A DNA stretch of 17,782 bases from the NCBI GenBank assembly GCA_031292015.1, contig JARLHY010000190.1:1-17782 (forward strand). Direction: 5' to 3'. The position numbers were made by a program, and so were the translations under genes. The notes under the pieces were generated by a model. It was not told the DNA's origin, did no database searches, and was given only the letters and a program-made list of their open reading frames with translations. Positions 1 through 6,598 of this stretch are shown here, one piece after another. Each line of letters begins with the position of its first letter. The first letter of the stretch is position 1. The stretch comes from Negativicutes bacterium. GTDB taxonomy: Bacteria; Bacillota_C; Negativicutes; Sporomusales_B; JARLHX01.

Positions 1-1697
1 GAATCTTTTTCCCTGCTCAGCAGCTTGTTGCCGCGAATAACGAACTTGCTCAGAAAAGTCGGATATATGACTTCGCTGAAAAAATCTTTCTTCATCTGCT
101 TTTTGGCCAAAACGTTGATCTGGTTCAGCTCGGTTGCCAGTTTCCGCCGGGGGATTCCCCTGCTCGCCTGCTGCTCGACCTTCGCCAGTTTGGCCAGCAG
201 ACGCCTGTTTCGTTCCAGCAGCTCACCCATGGCCGCCTGGACGCCGTCTACCGCGGCGCTGATTTTGCGCCTTTTTTCCCTCATCGCGTCTTCCTGCTGC
301 CCCAAAATCCGGTCTATTTCCGCGGTGAAGCTGTACTGCAAAGTCAGATCCTGCTCCAGCACCTCGGCCAAAGTCTTGTTCGGAGCGCCTTTAATAGCCA
401 GGCCGCCTTCCGTGGCGTTGATGAACTGCGTCCCTTCGGCCCTGGCGATCAAGATTTCAAAAAGGTCTTTCATTCCCAGGAACGGTTTGCTTGTTTCCAC
501 TTGATTGCCGAATATATCCACCGCCCTGTCCGTGTTCTGAAGGTTCTCGGCATTTTCGTCCCACGCCCCGCTGGCGTGAAGTCTGCCGCCGGTGTAGCAA
601 AGGTCCTGGCCGATAAAGATGATTTTCGTGCAACCAAGTTTGATCAGCATATCCAGGGCGGTGTTGGCAACCGAAAAGCCGCTCGCCACAGCCATGCGGG
701 CGATTTCTGCCTTTTCGAAGATATATTTTTCTAAAAGATCGTCATCCCCAAAGGCCATATGAACGCGGGAAGCCTTATACAGGGGGAGAATGCCGTGAAA
801 CAGGCGGTTTCCATAAAGGAGCGGGCACTGTGCGGTATCCACCTTGGCGAAGATTTTTAAATTCGCCTCGTCCGCATCGATGGCCATTCGGAAATGAGGT
901 ACGATGCCATGGGAGCTTAGGATGGTCATCGTGCTGCCGACGGCTATCAGCAGAGCCCGGTCCTTGGCCTGCTTGAGCAGATGAATATTTTTGCTCAGGG
1001 ACGGCCCCCCGGAAATCAGGATAGCCGGAATACCTTGGCACATTTCGGCAAGAGACTCCAGGTCGGCAGCGTCATACTGCAGATTCCGCCAGACATTGGT
1101 CACCCATTTGGCCCGGTGCGCTTCGCCGGTTATAGTGTTCACCGCCACAAGCCGGATGATGTCATAGACCCGCTGCCATAAAGCGTCATGGTAATCGGGA
1201 TAGATGAACCGATAGGACAGATGGGGGATAACCGTCACCTTGTTATGGCCCTGAATCAGCCGGCTCAGCAAATTTTCCATCTCTTCGACCGTTTTGTTGA
1301 TAATGAAAGAGATATTCTGAGCACACTTAAGGATATCGTTGATTCCTCGTCGCTGCAAAAAGGCCAGGAGGGGTTCGGGGTTGGGATCGACGATGATTAA
1401 CCGCTTAAGATCCGGGAACTTTTCTCTGATTTTGTCAATCGCTTTGCCGTTGCCGAAGCCGAACAGGATCATCGTCTCGACATCGTCTTGGACATTGACG
1501 AAAAGACAGCCAAGTTCCCGCTCTTGGCTGTATCTGCTATGCATGAAGACGCGAAAGCCGGTTGCCGCCAACATAAAATTATCGTCTTCCGGCAGCCGGA
1601 TGACTTCGGTATCGAGATGTTTCGGCCCGGTCAGGGCGTCGTAAACCGCAGCCAGCCGGGCTTTAATAAAGGCCATATTTTGCTCATAAATTTCCAT
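1..1697 (-). CDS. Motility-associated factor (Maf/DUF115) glycosyltransferase-like protein, 3' end cut by window
   Basis: The minus strand is open from ATG 1697 to the left edge, giving 565 codons with no stop, so the C-terminus is missing. Seen: an N-terminal region with FGFGNG (about residues 79-84), then the DUF115/MptE-like core with ISGGPSLSKN (about 228-237) and GQDLCYTGG (about 363-371), followed by a charged helical C-terminal region. These motifs are characteristic of Maf proteins, which in flagellated bacteria are needed to put nonulosonic acids (pseudaminic or legionaminic type) onto flagellin in the cytoplasm. The start overlaps the upstream small ORF by 14 nt, suggesting translational coupling. 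The flagellin and sugar-synthesis genes are presumably beyond the left edge; that is inference. The family is fairly secure; the precise substrate is not known. Confidence 0.85.
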   Translation of the reverse strand, partial: MEIYEQNMAFIKARLAAVYDALTGPKHLDTEVIRLPEDDNFMLAATGFRVFMHSRYSQERELGCLFVNVQDDVETMILFGFGNGKAIDKIREKFPDLKRLIIVDPNPEPLLAFLQRRGINDILKCAQNISFIINKTVEEMENLLSRLIQGHNKVTVIPHLSYRFIYPDYHDALWQRVYDIIRLVAVNTITGEAHRAKWVTNVWRNLQYDAADLESLAEMCQGIPAILISGGPSLSKNIHLLKQAKDRALLIAVGSTMTILSSHGIVPHFRMAIDADEANLKIFAKVDTAQCPLLYGNRLFHGILPLYKASRVHMAFGDDDLLEKYIFEKAEIARMAVASGFSVANTALDMLIKLGCTKIIFIGQDLCYTGGRLHASGAWDENAENLQNTDRAVDIFGNQVETSKPFLGMKDLFEILIARAEGTQFINATEGGLAIKGAPNKTLAEVLEQDLTLQYSFTAEIDRILGQQEDAMREKRRKISAAVDGVQAAMGELLERNRRLLAKLAKVEQQASRGIPRRKLATELNQINVLAKKQMKKDFFSEVIYPTFLSKFVIRGNKLLSREKD

Positions 1698-1971
1698 GTC
1701 GATCATCTCCACCCATCGCATCAACTAACAGCGGCTTCAGTTCAAATTCCAGGACATCGGCCAAAAGCAAAAAATCCCGGCTTTCATAGGCTCGCAGCAG
1801 TGCCAGCAGAATTTGCCTGAAATACGGCTCGCTCCGGCTGGGGATGGACCGGCAGCTTGCCGCCAGGCCGGTCGACAGCGAGGCAAATTTGCCGGGCAAG
1901 ACGTCGATTCGGGCGTCAAAGATATCAGTCTGCAGCTCCTGAATCCTGGAGAAAATATCCTGGTCTTCCAT
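1684..1971 (-). CDS. Small hypothetical protein upstream of and overlapping maf (95 aa)
   Basis: ATG at 1971 with GAGG about 10 nt upstream is preferred over an in-frame ATG at 2016 that has no visible Shine-Dalgarno sequence. The protein is 95 aa, helical and acidic, with no signal peptide or membrane segment. Its C-terminal half contains LLLADVLEFELKPLL, the kind of short helical ending seen in small proteins of flagellar/glycosylation clusters, but I do not recognise a named family. The stop lies inside the maf gene (14-nt overlap, different frame), so the two are almost certainly cotranscribed. A role beside Maf in flagellin modification or as a chaperone is inference from position only. 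Confidence 0.7.
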   Translation of the reverse strand: MEDQDIFSRIQELQTDIFDARIDVLPGKFASLSTGLAASCRSIPSRSEPYFRQILLALLRAYESRDFLLLADVLEFELKPLLVDAMGGDDRHGNL

Positions 1972-2075
1972 AGAGTGAGTACCTCGCTTTTTATACTTGT
2001 CAAAAAAATATTCCATCTAATTTTATCGGACCGCAGTATTTGAAATTCGTTGGAATCATCGGCCACGCTCAGCAA

Positions 2076-2117
2076 AATAGACCCAATAAAAGAGCAGGCT
2101 CTTTCATTGAGTCTATT
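2076..2117 (-). terminator. Rho-independent terminator of the htrA unit
   Basis: Arms 2076-2094 and 2099-2117 form a 19-bp stem with a CCTG tetraloop when read on the minus strand. The two imperfect positions become G-U wobbles in minus-strand RNA but C-A mismatches in plus-strand RNA, so the element belongs to the minus strand. It is followed by a short U-rich tail (TTTTGC) and lies about 45 nt past the htrA stop. Confidence 0.8.
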
Positions 2118-2162
2118 ATTGATAAAGCAGCGACCTGTGTGTCAGGCCTATTTATCCCGGAA

Positions 2163-3230
2163 TCAGCTGTTCGGAGCCGCTTCCAGTTTCACTGTTATGC
2201 CGCTGGTCTTGCCGCGGCGTTCTATCGTCACCACCGCGCTTTTGCCGGCAGGCTGGTCGTCAAGGTACTCATGAAGATCGGCTATCGACGCCAGGGTTTT
2301 TCCGTCGATCGCCAGCAGGATGTCACCCTTTTTCAGACCGGCCTTGTCGGCAGGGCCTCCCTTGATTACGCCACCGATGTAAATGCCCTGCTTGATGTTG
2401 AGGTTGTAACCGTTAGCAGCGGCGGTGGCCTGGTCGACCAGGTTCACGCCGAGAAAAGCCCGTTCGATTTTCCCTTTCTCGATCAGAATCTGAAGGATGG
2501 GTTTGACAGTATTGATCGGAATGGCAAACCCCAGCCCCTGGACGTCGGTATCGGCTATTTTGGCGCTGTTGATGCCAATGACCTGCCCATCGGCGTTAAC
2601 CAGCGCGCCGCCCGAATTTCCCGGATTGATGGCGGCATCGGTCTGAATCAGCTTGTACCTGCGGTCTTCCAGTTCCAGTGTTCTGTTCAGCGCGCTTATC
2701 ACCCCGGCGGTGACACTTCCCTGAAACTCCAGCCCCAGCGGGTTGCCGATGGCGATCACCGGTTCGGCGACCATCAGTGAATCCGAATCCCCAAACTGAG
2801 CTACCTTGAGGTCGGTCCGATCGACCTTGACCACCGCAAGATCGGTCGCCGGATCCTTGCCGATAAGTATCCCTTTCGCCGTTTTTCCGTCAGCGAAATA
2901 CACCATCAGCTCCGAGGCGTTGTCGACAACATGATTGTTGGTCACAATGTAGCCTCTGGCGTCAAAAATAACGCCCGAGCCTACCCCTTCCACCAGCACG
3001 TCCCGATTGAACTGATCCTTGACCTTGGCCTTGTTGCTGATACCTACGATGGCAGGGCCCACTTCCTGGGCGGCCACAACCAGCGGTGTCATTCTCGCTG
3101 CCGATGCCTCGGCCCTGGGAAGCAAGCCAGGTTGAAGCAAACCCTCCTGCCGCAGCCCGCCCGGCGAAGCGCTGCTGAGCAGCCAAACCGCTAAAATTCC
3201 TGTCAGCAGGAACCTGCACTGCTTAACCAG
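2163..3230 (-). CDS. htrA: HtrA/DegP-type trypsin-like serine protease with one PDZ domain, membrane-anchored or exported
   Basis: This is an envelope quality-control protease. From the chosen start, residues 6-21 form a hydrophobic signal/anchor segment. The S1C protease domain has the triad His100 (TNNHVV), Asp130 (ATDLAVV) and Ser206 (GNSGGALV), and is followed by one C-terminal PDZ domain (from about AFLGVNL) with GGPADKAGLKKGD. Length, 355 aa, fits HtrA proteins with a single PDZ. The start is unusual: the best Shine-Dalgarno sequence (GGAGG, 3238-3242) sits 7 nt before an in-frame CTG at 3230; GTG at 3251 is in frame but only AGG lies close upstream. An ORF reaching further upstream overlaps the preceding gene and is unlikely to be real. 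It follows the small exported protein gene and probably shares its transcript. Confidence 0.9.
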   Translation of the reverse strand: MVKQCRFLLTGILAVWLLSSASPGGLRQEGLLQPGLLPRAEASAARMTPLVVAAQEVGPAIVGISNKAKVKDQFNRDVLVEGVGSGVIFDARGYIVTNNHVVDNASELMVYFADGKTAKGILIGKDPATDLAVVKVDRTDLKVAQFGDSDSLMVAEPVIAIGNPLGLEFQGSVTAGVISALNRTLELEDRRYKLIQTDAAINPGNSGGALVNADGQVIGINSAKIADTDVQGLGFAIPINTVKPILQILIEKGKIERAFLGVNLVDQATAAANGYNLNIKQGIYIGGVIKGGPADKAGLKKGDILLAIDGKTLASIADLHEYLDDQPAGKSAVVTIERRGKTSGITVKLEAAPNS

Positions 3231-3258
3231 AACAATTCCTCCCTGTTTCACGATCCTA

Positions 3259-3522
3259 CTAATAGATTCGCTTATAGAGCAGTTCATACCTGTCGCCGAC
3301 GATATTAACACCAATTTTTCTATCGGTGAGATACTTTTCGATATCGGTGATGATTGTGAAAAGCCGGGGGCTGTCGCTGTCCTGATAATTCTTGATCGAA
3401 TCTGTCCACCGAACCGGCTGAGTTCCGTCAACGCCCTGAGATATCGCCGGCGGATGATAACCACCCGCCATCGATGCCGCAACAATCATGCCGGTCAAAA
3501 ACGTCACGAGCGATTTTCGCAC
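3259..3522 (-). CDS. Small exported protein upstream of htrA (87 aa), unknown family
   Basis: GTG at 3522 is preceded by AGGGGTG and is preferred over an upstream in-frame ATG at 3570. The N-terminus is a classical export signal: Arg-Lys, then a hydrophobic core (LVTFLTGMIVAASMAGG), with possible cleavage near the following Ala/Gly. The mature part is about 60 residues, polar, ending in YELLYKRIY, with no cysteines. I do not recognise the family. The stop lies 8 nt before the alternative GTG and 28 nt before the preferred CTG of htrA, so the two are likely one operon. Both products are directed to the cell envelope, so a role as substrate, adaptor or inhibitor of the protease is possible, but that is inference. 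Confidence 0.65.
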   Translation of the reverse strand: MRKSLVTFLTGMIVAASMAGGYHPPAISQGVDGTQPVRWTDSIKNYQDSDSPRLFTIITDIEKYLTDRKIGVNIVGDRYELLYKRIY

Positions 3523-3570
3523 GTTATCACCCCTTTTGTTCAGTTTAATTGATTCATACCTGATAAACAA

Positions 3571-3653
3571 TTGGTAATATCGAGCAATAAGCGCTGCCGC
3601 AGGCTAATCCAGCAGCGACGCGGCTTCAGCCACCCGTAGGCTGCCCAGGCGCA
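3571..3653 (-). other. GC-rich, possibly structured intergenic stretch upstream of the small protein-htrA unit
   Basis: Between the HD-GYP terminator and the htrA unit lies a GC-rich block with complementary arms CGCTGC (3592-3597) and GCAGCG (3612-3617), plus further short GGCT/AGCC pairs. It could be a 5' leader structure. I compared it by eye with c-di-GMP-I and cobalamin riboswitch consensus elements and found no convincing match. Confidence 0.25.
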
Positions 3654-3689
3654 AAAGGGCCGTCACGCTCTGCAACGTGACGGCTCTTT
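3654..3689 (-). terminator. Terminator hairpin after the HD-GYP gene
   Basis: Perfect 9-bp arms GCCGTCACG (3659-3667) and CGTGACGGC (3676-3684) enclose an 8-nt loop and are extended by AAAG/CTTT pairs. On the minus strand it is followed by TTTT, 55 nt beyond the HD-GYP stop codon. The extended stem would pair equally well on the plus strand, but no plus-strand gene precedes it. Confidence 0.7.
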
Positions 3690-3744
3690 ACCCTTTAAAA
3701 TCATTCTTTTTACAGGCCTCAGCCGTCATCGAACCGGCACCGGC

Positions 3745-4842
3745 CTACGATTCAGCCGTGGTCCGGAGACCGACAGACTGGGCGATATTGACCGAACCCT
3801 TGACCGGGATGATCCGGCTGATGGTCGAACCGCTGTGCTGCGACAGATCGAGAATCTGGGCGTCCGCCATGCGGACCACCGGCAGGCTTGACCCGTTGGG
3901 GTGGAAATAAATGATTTCCGCTTCCTGGCCGCTGGAGAGCAGCATCTTGCTGTTGAGCAGACTGTCCCGGACTCGGCTGATGAAGGTGTGGCACACGCCG
4001 GGATCGAGTTTGCCGAACATTTCATTGGAAAGCATGTCCAGCACCGGAAACGGGTTGGCGTATTCGTCGGTATAGGCCCGGGCATGGAAGGTATCGGCTA
4101 CGGCGATGATCTTGGCGTAGGGGTGTATCTTCAGGCCGTTAACCCCCGAAGGGTAGCCGCTTCCATCCATGCATTCACGATGCTGGATAATCCCCAAAAT
4201 AACCTCGTTCGACAGCCCCTTGGTCTCCCGGAGCAGCCCGGCGGCCTCGGCAATATGGGCCTTGTTTTGATTGTCCAGGCTCTTGCCGCCAACCAGACTC
4301 CCCATATCATGCAGAAGGCCGGCAAGGGCCACGCCCTGGATATCAGCCTCACTCCACTTCATCTGCCGGGCGATAATCCCGGCAAAAAAAGCCACCATCA
4401 CCGAATGGCGGGAAACAAAATCCGCCAGCTTGTAGTCGCTGACAAGCAGACAGTTCATGGCCGCCAAGCCGTTACCGCCAATCGCCGTGTGAATAGTTCC
4501 GGCGGTATCTTTAAGCCGTGGCACGGGAACGACATTCTGCCTGCGGATGAAGTCGAAAGACTGAACCGTATTGGTGACGATGGAATCATAGTTTTGGACG
4601 AATTCCATATATTCCGCAGAATCATTGTTAGTCACGGCCGGCGGTTCCGGTTCGGCGGCCGGTGCTTCTTCATCTATGTGGATAAAAACGCCCTGGACAT
4701 CCCAGGTATTCAGTAGGGAAATATGTCTTGATGTCAAAACGACGTCTTTGCCAAGAAGTACTTTCCCGTTGACGGAAAGAACCGCGTCGGCCAATACCCC
4801 GCCGGGCGCCAGATCCTTCACCGCCATCATTTTCGTAGCCAA
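3745..4842 (-). CDS. HD-GYP domain protein, probable cyclic-di-GMP phosphodiesterase
   Basis: Probable cytoplasmic hydrolase of c-di-GMP. Seen, numbered from TTG 4842: His146, HD at 178-179 (LLHDMG), His196, His221 (QHRE), the signature DGSGYP at 226-231 and Asp250 (AVADTF). These cover the expected metal ligands. The usual Lys after HDxG is Ser here. The N-terminal ~125 residues have no recognised domain. TTG 4842 is chosen because AGGTGGAG stands just upstream; TTG at 4875 is possible but has a poorer site. About 115 C-terminal residues follow the catalytic core and lack a clear domain. The gene lies downstream of the response regulator but a terminator separates them, so it is probably its own unit. 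A link to the motility genes at the left edge is plausible. Confidence 0.85.
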   Translation of the reverse strand: MATKMMAVKDLAPGGVLADAVLSVNGKVLLGKDVVLTSRHISLLNTWDVQGVFIHIDEEAPAAEPEPPAVTNNDSAEYMEFVQNYDSIVTNTVQSFDFIRRQNVVPVPRLKDTAGTIHTAIGGNGLAAMNCLLVSDYKLADFVSRHSVMVAFFAGIIARQMKWSEADIQGVALAGLLHDMGSLVGGKSLDNQNKAHIAEAAGLLRETKGLSNEVILGIIQHRECMDGSGYPSGVNGLKIHPYAKIIAVADTFHARAYTDEYANPFPVLDMLSNEMFGKLDPGVCHTFISRVRDSLLNSKMLLSSGQEAEIIYFHPNGSSLPVVRMADAQILDLSQHSGSTISRIIPVKGSVNIAQSVGLRTTAES

Positions 4843-4955
4843 ATTACTCCACCTCACCCCGGAATCCTCAGACAAATGCTATCCGCTTAAAATTATTTTC
4901 TATAAAAAGCCTGTCCTTACTATTTTAACCATTAACGACACAGAAATTAATCCGT

Positions 4956-4999
4956 CAAAAGTCCTATGTTCGGTCAGGCCAAAAGTCCTATACCGTCAG
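4956..4999. repeat. Two direct repeats, 24-nt period, upstream of the HD-GYP gene
   Basis: The motif CAAAAGTCCTAT followed by CGGTCAG or CCGTCAG occurs at 4956-4977 and 4980-4999. On the minus strand each unit reads CTGAC-(C/G)G-N-ATAGGACTTTTG. The pair sits between the response-regulator terminator and the HD-GYP start, about 110 nt upstream of that start, where an activator or repressor site would be expected. No known regulator is assigned. Confidence 0.5.
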
Positions 5000-5020
5000 C
5001 CCTGATCGAGCAACGCGGGC

Positions 5021-5058
5021 AAAATAAAAAGACGCCACATTCGCTATGGCGGCTCTTC
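5021..5058 (-). terminator. Terminator of the response-regulator gene
   Basis: On the minus strand an imperfect stem (AAGAGCCGCCA against TGGCGTCTTTTT, one C-T mismatch) with a 9-nt loop is followed by TTTTTATTTT. It begins about 25 nt after the response-regulator stop codon. Confidence 0.75.
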
Positions 5059-5082
5059 AGGGGAAACGCCTCCTGTTCGGCT

Positions 5083-5775
5083 TCAGCCGTCACTGAACCG
5101 GTAGCCCACACCCCTTACGGTTTCAATCGCCTCACTCATTCCCGTCTCGCCGCCAAGCTTGATCCGAAGATGGCGGATATGAACATCCACGGTACGGGTA
5201 TCGCCGAAGTACTCGTAGCCCCATATTTTTTCCAGCAGCTGTTCGCGGGTAAAAGCTTTGCCCACGTTGGTGACAAATAGCTTCAGCAGTTCGAATTCCT
5301 TGGGAGTAAGCTCCAGTTTTTCAGCGCCGCTGTAAATCTCATAACGGCCAAAATTCATCCTCAGCTTACCGATAACCAGTTCCCCGGCAAGAGAAGCGTC
5401 TTTCTGGCTGCGCCGCAACACGGCCTTGACCCGGGCAATCAGCTCCCGCGGACTGAACGGCTTAGTGAGATAATCGTCAGCCCCCATTTCCAGACCGAGA
5501 ACCTTGTCGATCTCCTCGGCCCTGGCGGTCAGCATGATGATGGCGATGCCGGCGGTGTCTTTGTGGTTTTTCAGCGTCCGGCACACATCCAGGCCATCCT
5601 GGCCCGGCAGCATTAAATCCAGCAAAACCAGCTCCGGCTTTTCCCGCCGCACCAGGTTCAGGGCGGAAGCACCGTCTTCCGCTTCTATGACAATAAACCC
5701 CTCTTTCAGTAGATTAAACCGGACAAGTTCGCGAATGTTGGCCTCGTCTTCCACGATCAGAACTTTCGTAGCCAC
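5083..5775 (-). CDS. OmpR/PhoB-family response regulator
   Basis: DNA-binding two-component regulator of 230 aa, normal for the family. The receiver domain (about 1-120) has acidic residues E9/D10, phosphoacceptor Asp53 (LLDLMLPG), the conserved Thr in IIMLTARA and Lys in LTKPFSPREL. The winged-helix DNA-binding domain (about 130-228) carries LTPKEFELLKLF, TVDVHIRHLRIKL and ends VRGVGYRF. Overall wording is closest to PhoP/PhoB (inference from memory, not alignment). The start is GTG 5775 with GGGAGG about 11 nt upstream. No histidine kinase gene is adjacent, so its partner must be elsewhere or is the distant kinase at 10016-12598. It diverges from the SixA-like gene across a region of regulator-like direct repeats, suggesting autoregulation. 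Confidence 0.92.
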   Translation of the reverse strand: MATKVLIVEDEANIRELVRFNLLKEGFIVIEAEDGASALNLVRREKPELVLLDLMLPGQDGLDVCRTLKNHKDTAGIAIIMLTARAEEIDKVLGLEMGADDYLTKPFSPRELIARVKAVLRRSQKDASLAGELVIGKLRMNFGRYEIYSGAEKLELTPKEFELLKLFVTNVGKAFTREQLLEKIWGYEYFGDTRTVDVHIRHLRIKLGGETGMSEAIETVRGVGYRFSDG

Positions 5776-5881
5776 TAGGCTTCAATCCTCCCTATCTCTG
5801 CTGTTATCCCGGTGTCAGTTTCTCTCTCCTCTTCGATGCTACCATAATTAGCCCCAGGCACTGAAGGTGTTTTGACAAAGC

Positions 5882-5908
5882 TTAACATTGACTTAACACA
5901 ATCTTAAG
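5882..5908 (-). promoter_or_regulatory. Triple TGTTAA-type direct repeat upstream of the response regulator
   Basis: Read on the plus strand, TTAAC, TTAAC and TTAAG begin at 5882, 5893 and 5904, an exact 11-bp period (one helical turn). Read on the minus strand this is TTAAG/TGTTAA-like with 5-nt spacers. The pattern matches Firmicute PhoP boxes (TTAACA-N5) on one strand and WalR boxes (TGTWAH-N5-TGTWAH) on the other; the sequence alone cannot tell these apart. Confidence 0.7.
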
Positions 5909-5941
5909 ACTTCCCCCGGAACAGTTCACTCTCCGACCCAA

Positions 5942-5971
5942 TGTTAAGATTGTGTTAAGATTGTGTTAAAT
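5942..5971 (+). promoter_or_regulatory. Triple TGTTAA direct repeat upstream of the SixA-like gene
   Basis: TGTTAA occurs three times, beginning at 5942, 5953 and 5964, separated each time by GATTG, giving a perfect 11-bp period. It faces the SixA-like gene and mirrors the array at 5882-5908 across about 35 bp. It is a likely binding site for an OmpR-family dimer, most simply the product of the neighbouring regulator gene. Confidence 0.75.
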
Positions 5972-6043
5972 GAGCCGGTTTGGGCCTGCGCCTACAGGAA
6001 GGTTCGGCAGAAATGTCAAACTAAGGTCAAAGGAGGGATTGGA

Positions 6044-6520
6044 ATGGAAGTAATCTTTTTTCATGCCGGGGACTGCAAGGAAAAATCCGATAAAAGCGGC
6101 AACCAGGTCAACCTTCTGACCCGGCGGGCCGAAAAATTGACTGCAACCGCGGCTGAATCGATTTATCGCCTGCGGCCGAAAAAGACGAAGGTGGAAGTCT
6201 GGTCGAACCTTGTGCCGCACCTGGCCCAAAGCGCTCAGATTATCGCCGACGAACTCGATGTCAAAGCCAAAATCGTCAGCGCCATCGGGCAGCAGGACAT
6301 GGGAGCAGTCCTGAAAATGCTGAGCAGCCAGGCCAAAGAAAAATGCGTCATCATTGTTGGCGAAAACCCTTATCTCGGCCTTTGGTCCGATCAGTTGATG
6401 GGGCTGAAACTGATCCTGCACAAATACTCGGCTGCGTCCTTTATCGTGAATCCCCAGGAGTGCGTCGCCACTGAGTTTCTCTGGTTTGCCTCCCAGACGG
6501 CCCTAAAACGTATCCGCTGA
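6044..6520 (+). CDS. SixA-like histidine-phosphatase-fold protein with substituted active site
   Basis: ATG 6044 has AGGAGGG six nt upstream; the longer ORF from 5963 starts inside the repeat array and is rejected. The 158-aa protein matches SixA phosphohistidine phosphatases in length and layout: N-terminal strand with the glycine of the RHG motif, a helix where SPxxRAxQT normally occurs (SNLVPHLAQSAQIIADEL), and a late VIIVGENPYLG. But RHG is HAG here (residues 7-9), so the nucleophilic His is Ala8, and the second catalytic His of VGHNP is Glu107. It is probably a pseudo-phosphatase that binds rather than hydrolyses. The fold assignment is by motif register and is moderately sure. It shares a control region with the response regulator and ends at a strong terminator, so it is monocistronic. 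Confidence 0.65.
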   Translation: MEVIFFHAGDCKEKSDKSGNQVNLLTRRAEKLTATAAESIYRLRPKKTKVEVWSNLVPHLAQSAQIIADELDVKAKIVSAIGQQDMGAVLKMLSSQAKEKCVIIVGENPYLGLWSDQLMGLKLILHKYSAASFIVNPQECVATEFLWFASQTALKRIR

Positions 6521-6538
6521 ATCAGGGTGTTGAAAAAC

Positions 6539-6570
6539 AAAAAGTTGAGAGTTTATCTCTCAACTTTTTT
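6539..6570. terminator. Strong bidirectional terminator
   Basis: A 13-bp perfect stem (core AGTTGAGAG/CTCTCAACT) with loop TTTAT is followed on the plus strand by TTTTTT and on the minus strand by TTTTTGTTTTT. It lies between the convergent SixA-like and molybdopterin genes and can end both. Confidence 0.93.
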
Positions 6571-6598
6571 GCTTATTTTTGTACCGCTGTACAGATGT

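Noticed and set aside
25..734. Two plus-strand open frames near the left edge
   Set aside because: The minus strand is continuously open through this region as a Maf protein with its family motifs; the plus frames are shadows.
2040..2780. 246-codon plus-strand open frame opposite htrA
   Set aside because: It is antisense to the protease and PDZ domains and crosses the terminator hairpin.
3571..3660. c-di-GMP-I or cobalamin riboswitch
   Set aside because: Some pairing is present and the HD-GYP context is tempting, but the conserved loop sequences of either class are not found.
3901..4716. 271-codon plus-strand open frame opposite the HD-GYP gene
   Set aside because: The minus strand carries the HD-GYP motifs in frame; this is its shadow.
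5963..6043. N-terminal extension of the SixA-like protein
   Set aside because: It would begin inside the regulatory repeat array, without a ribosome binding site, whereas ATG 6044 has an excellent one.
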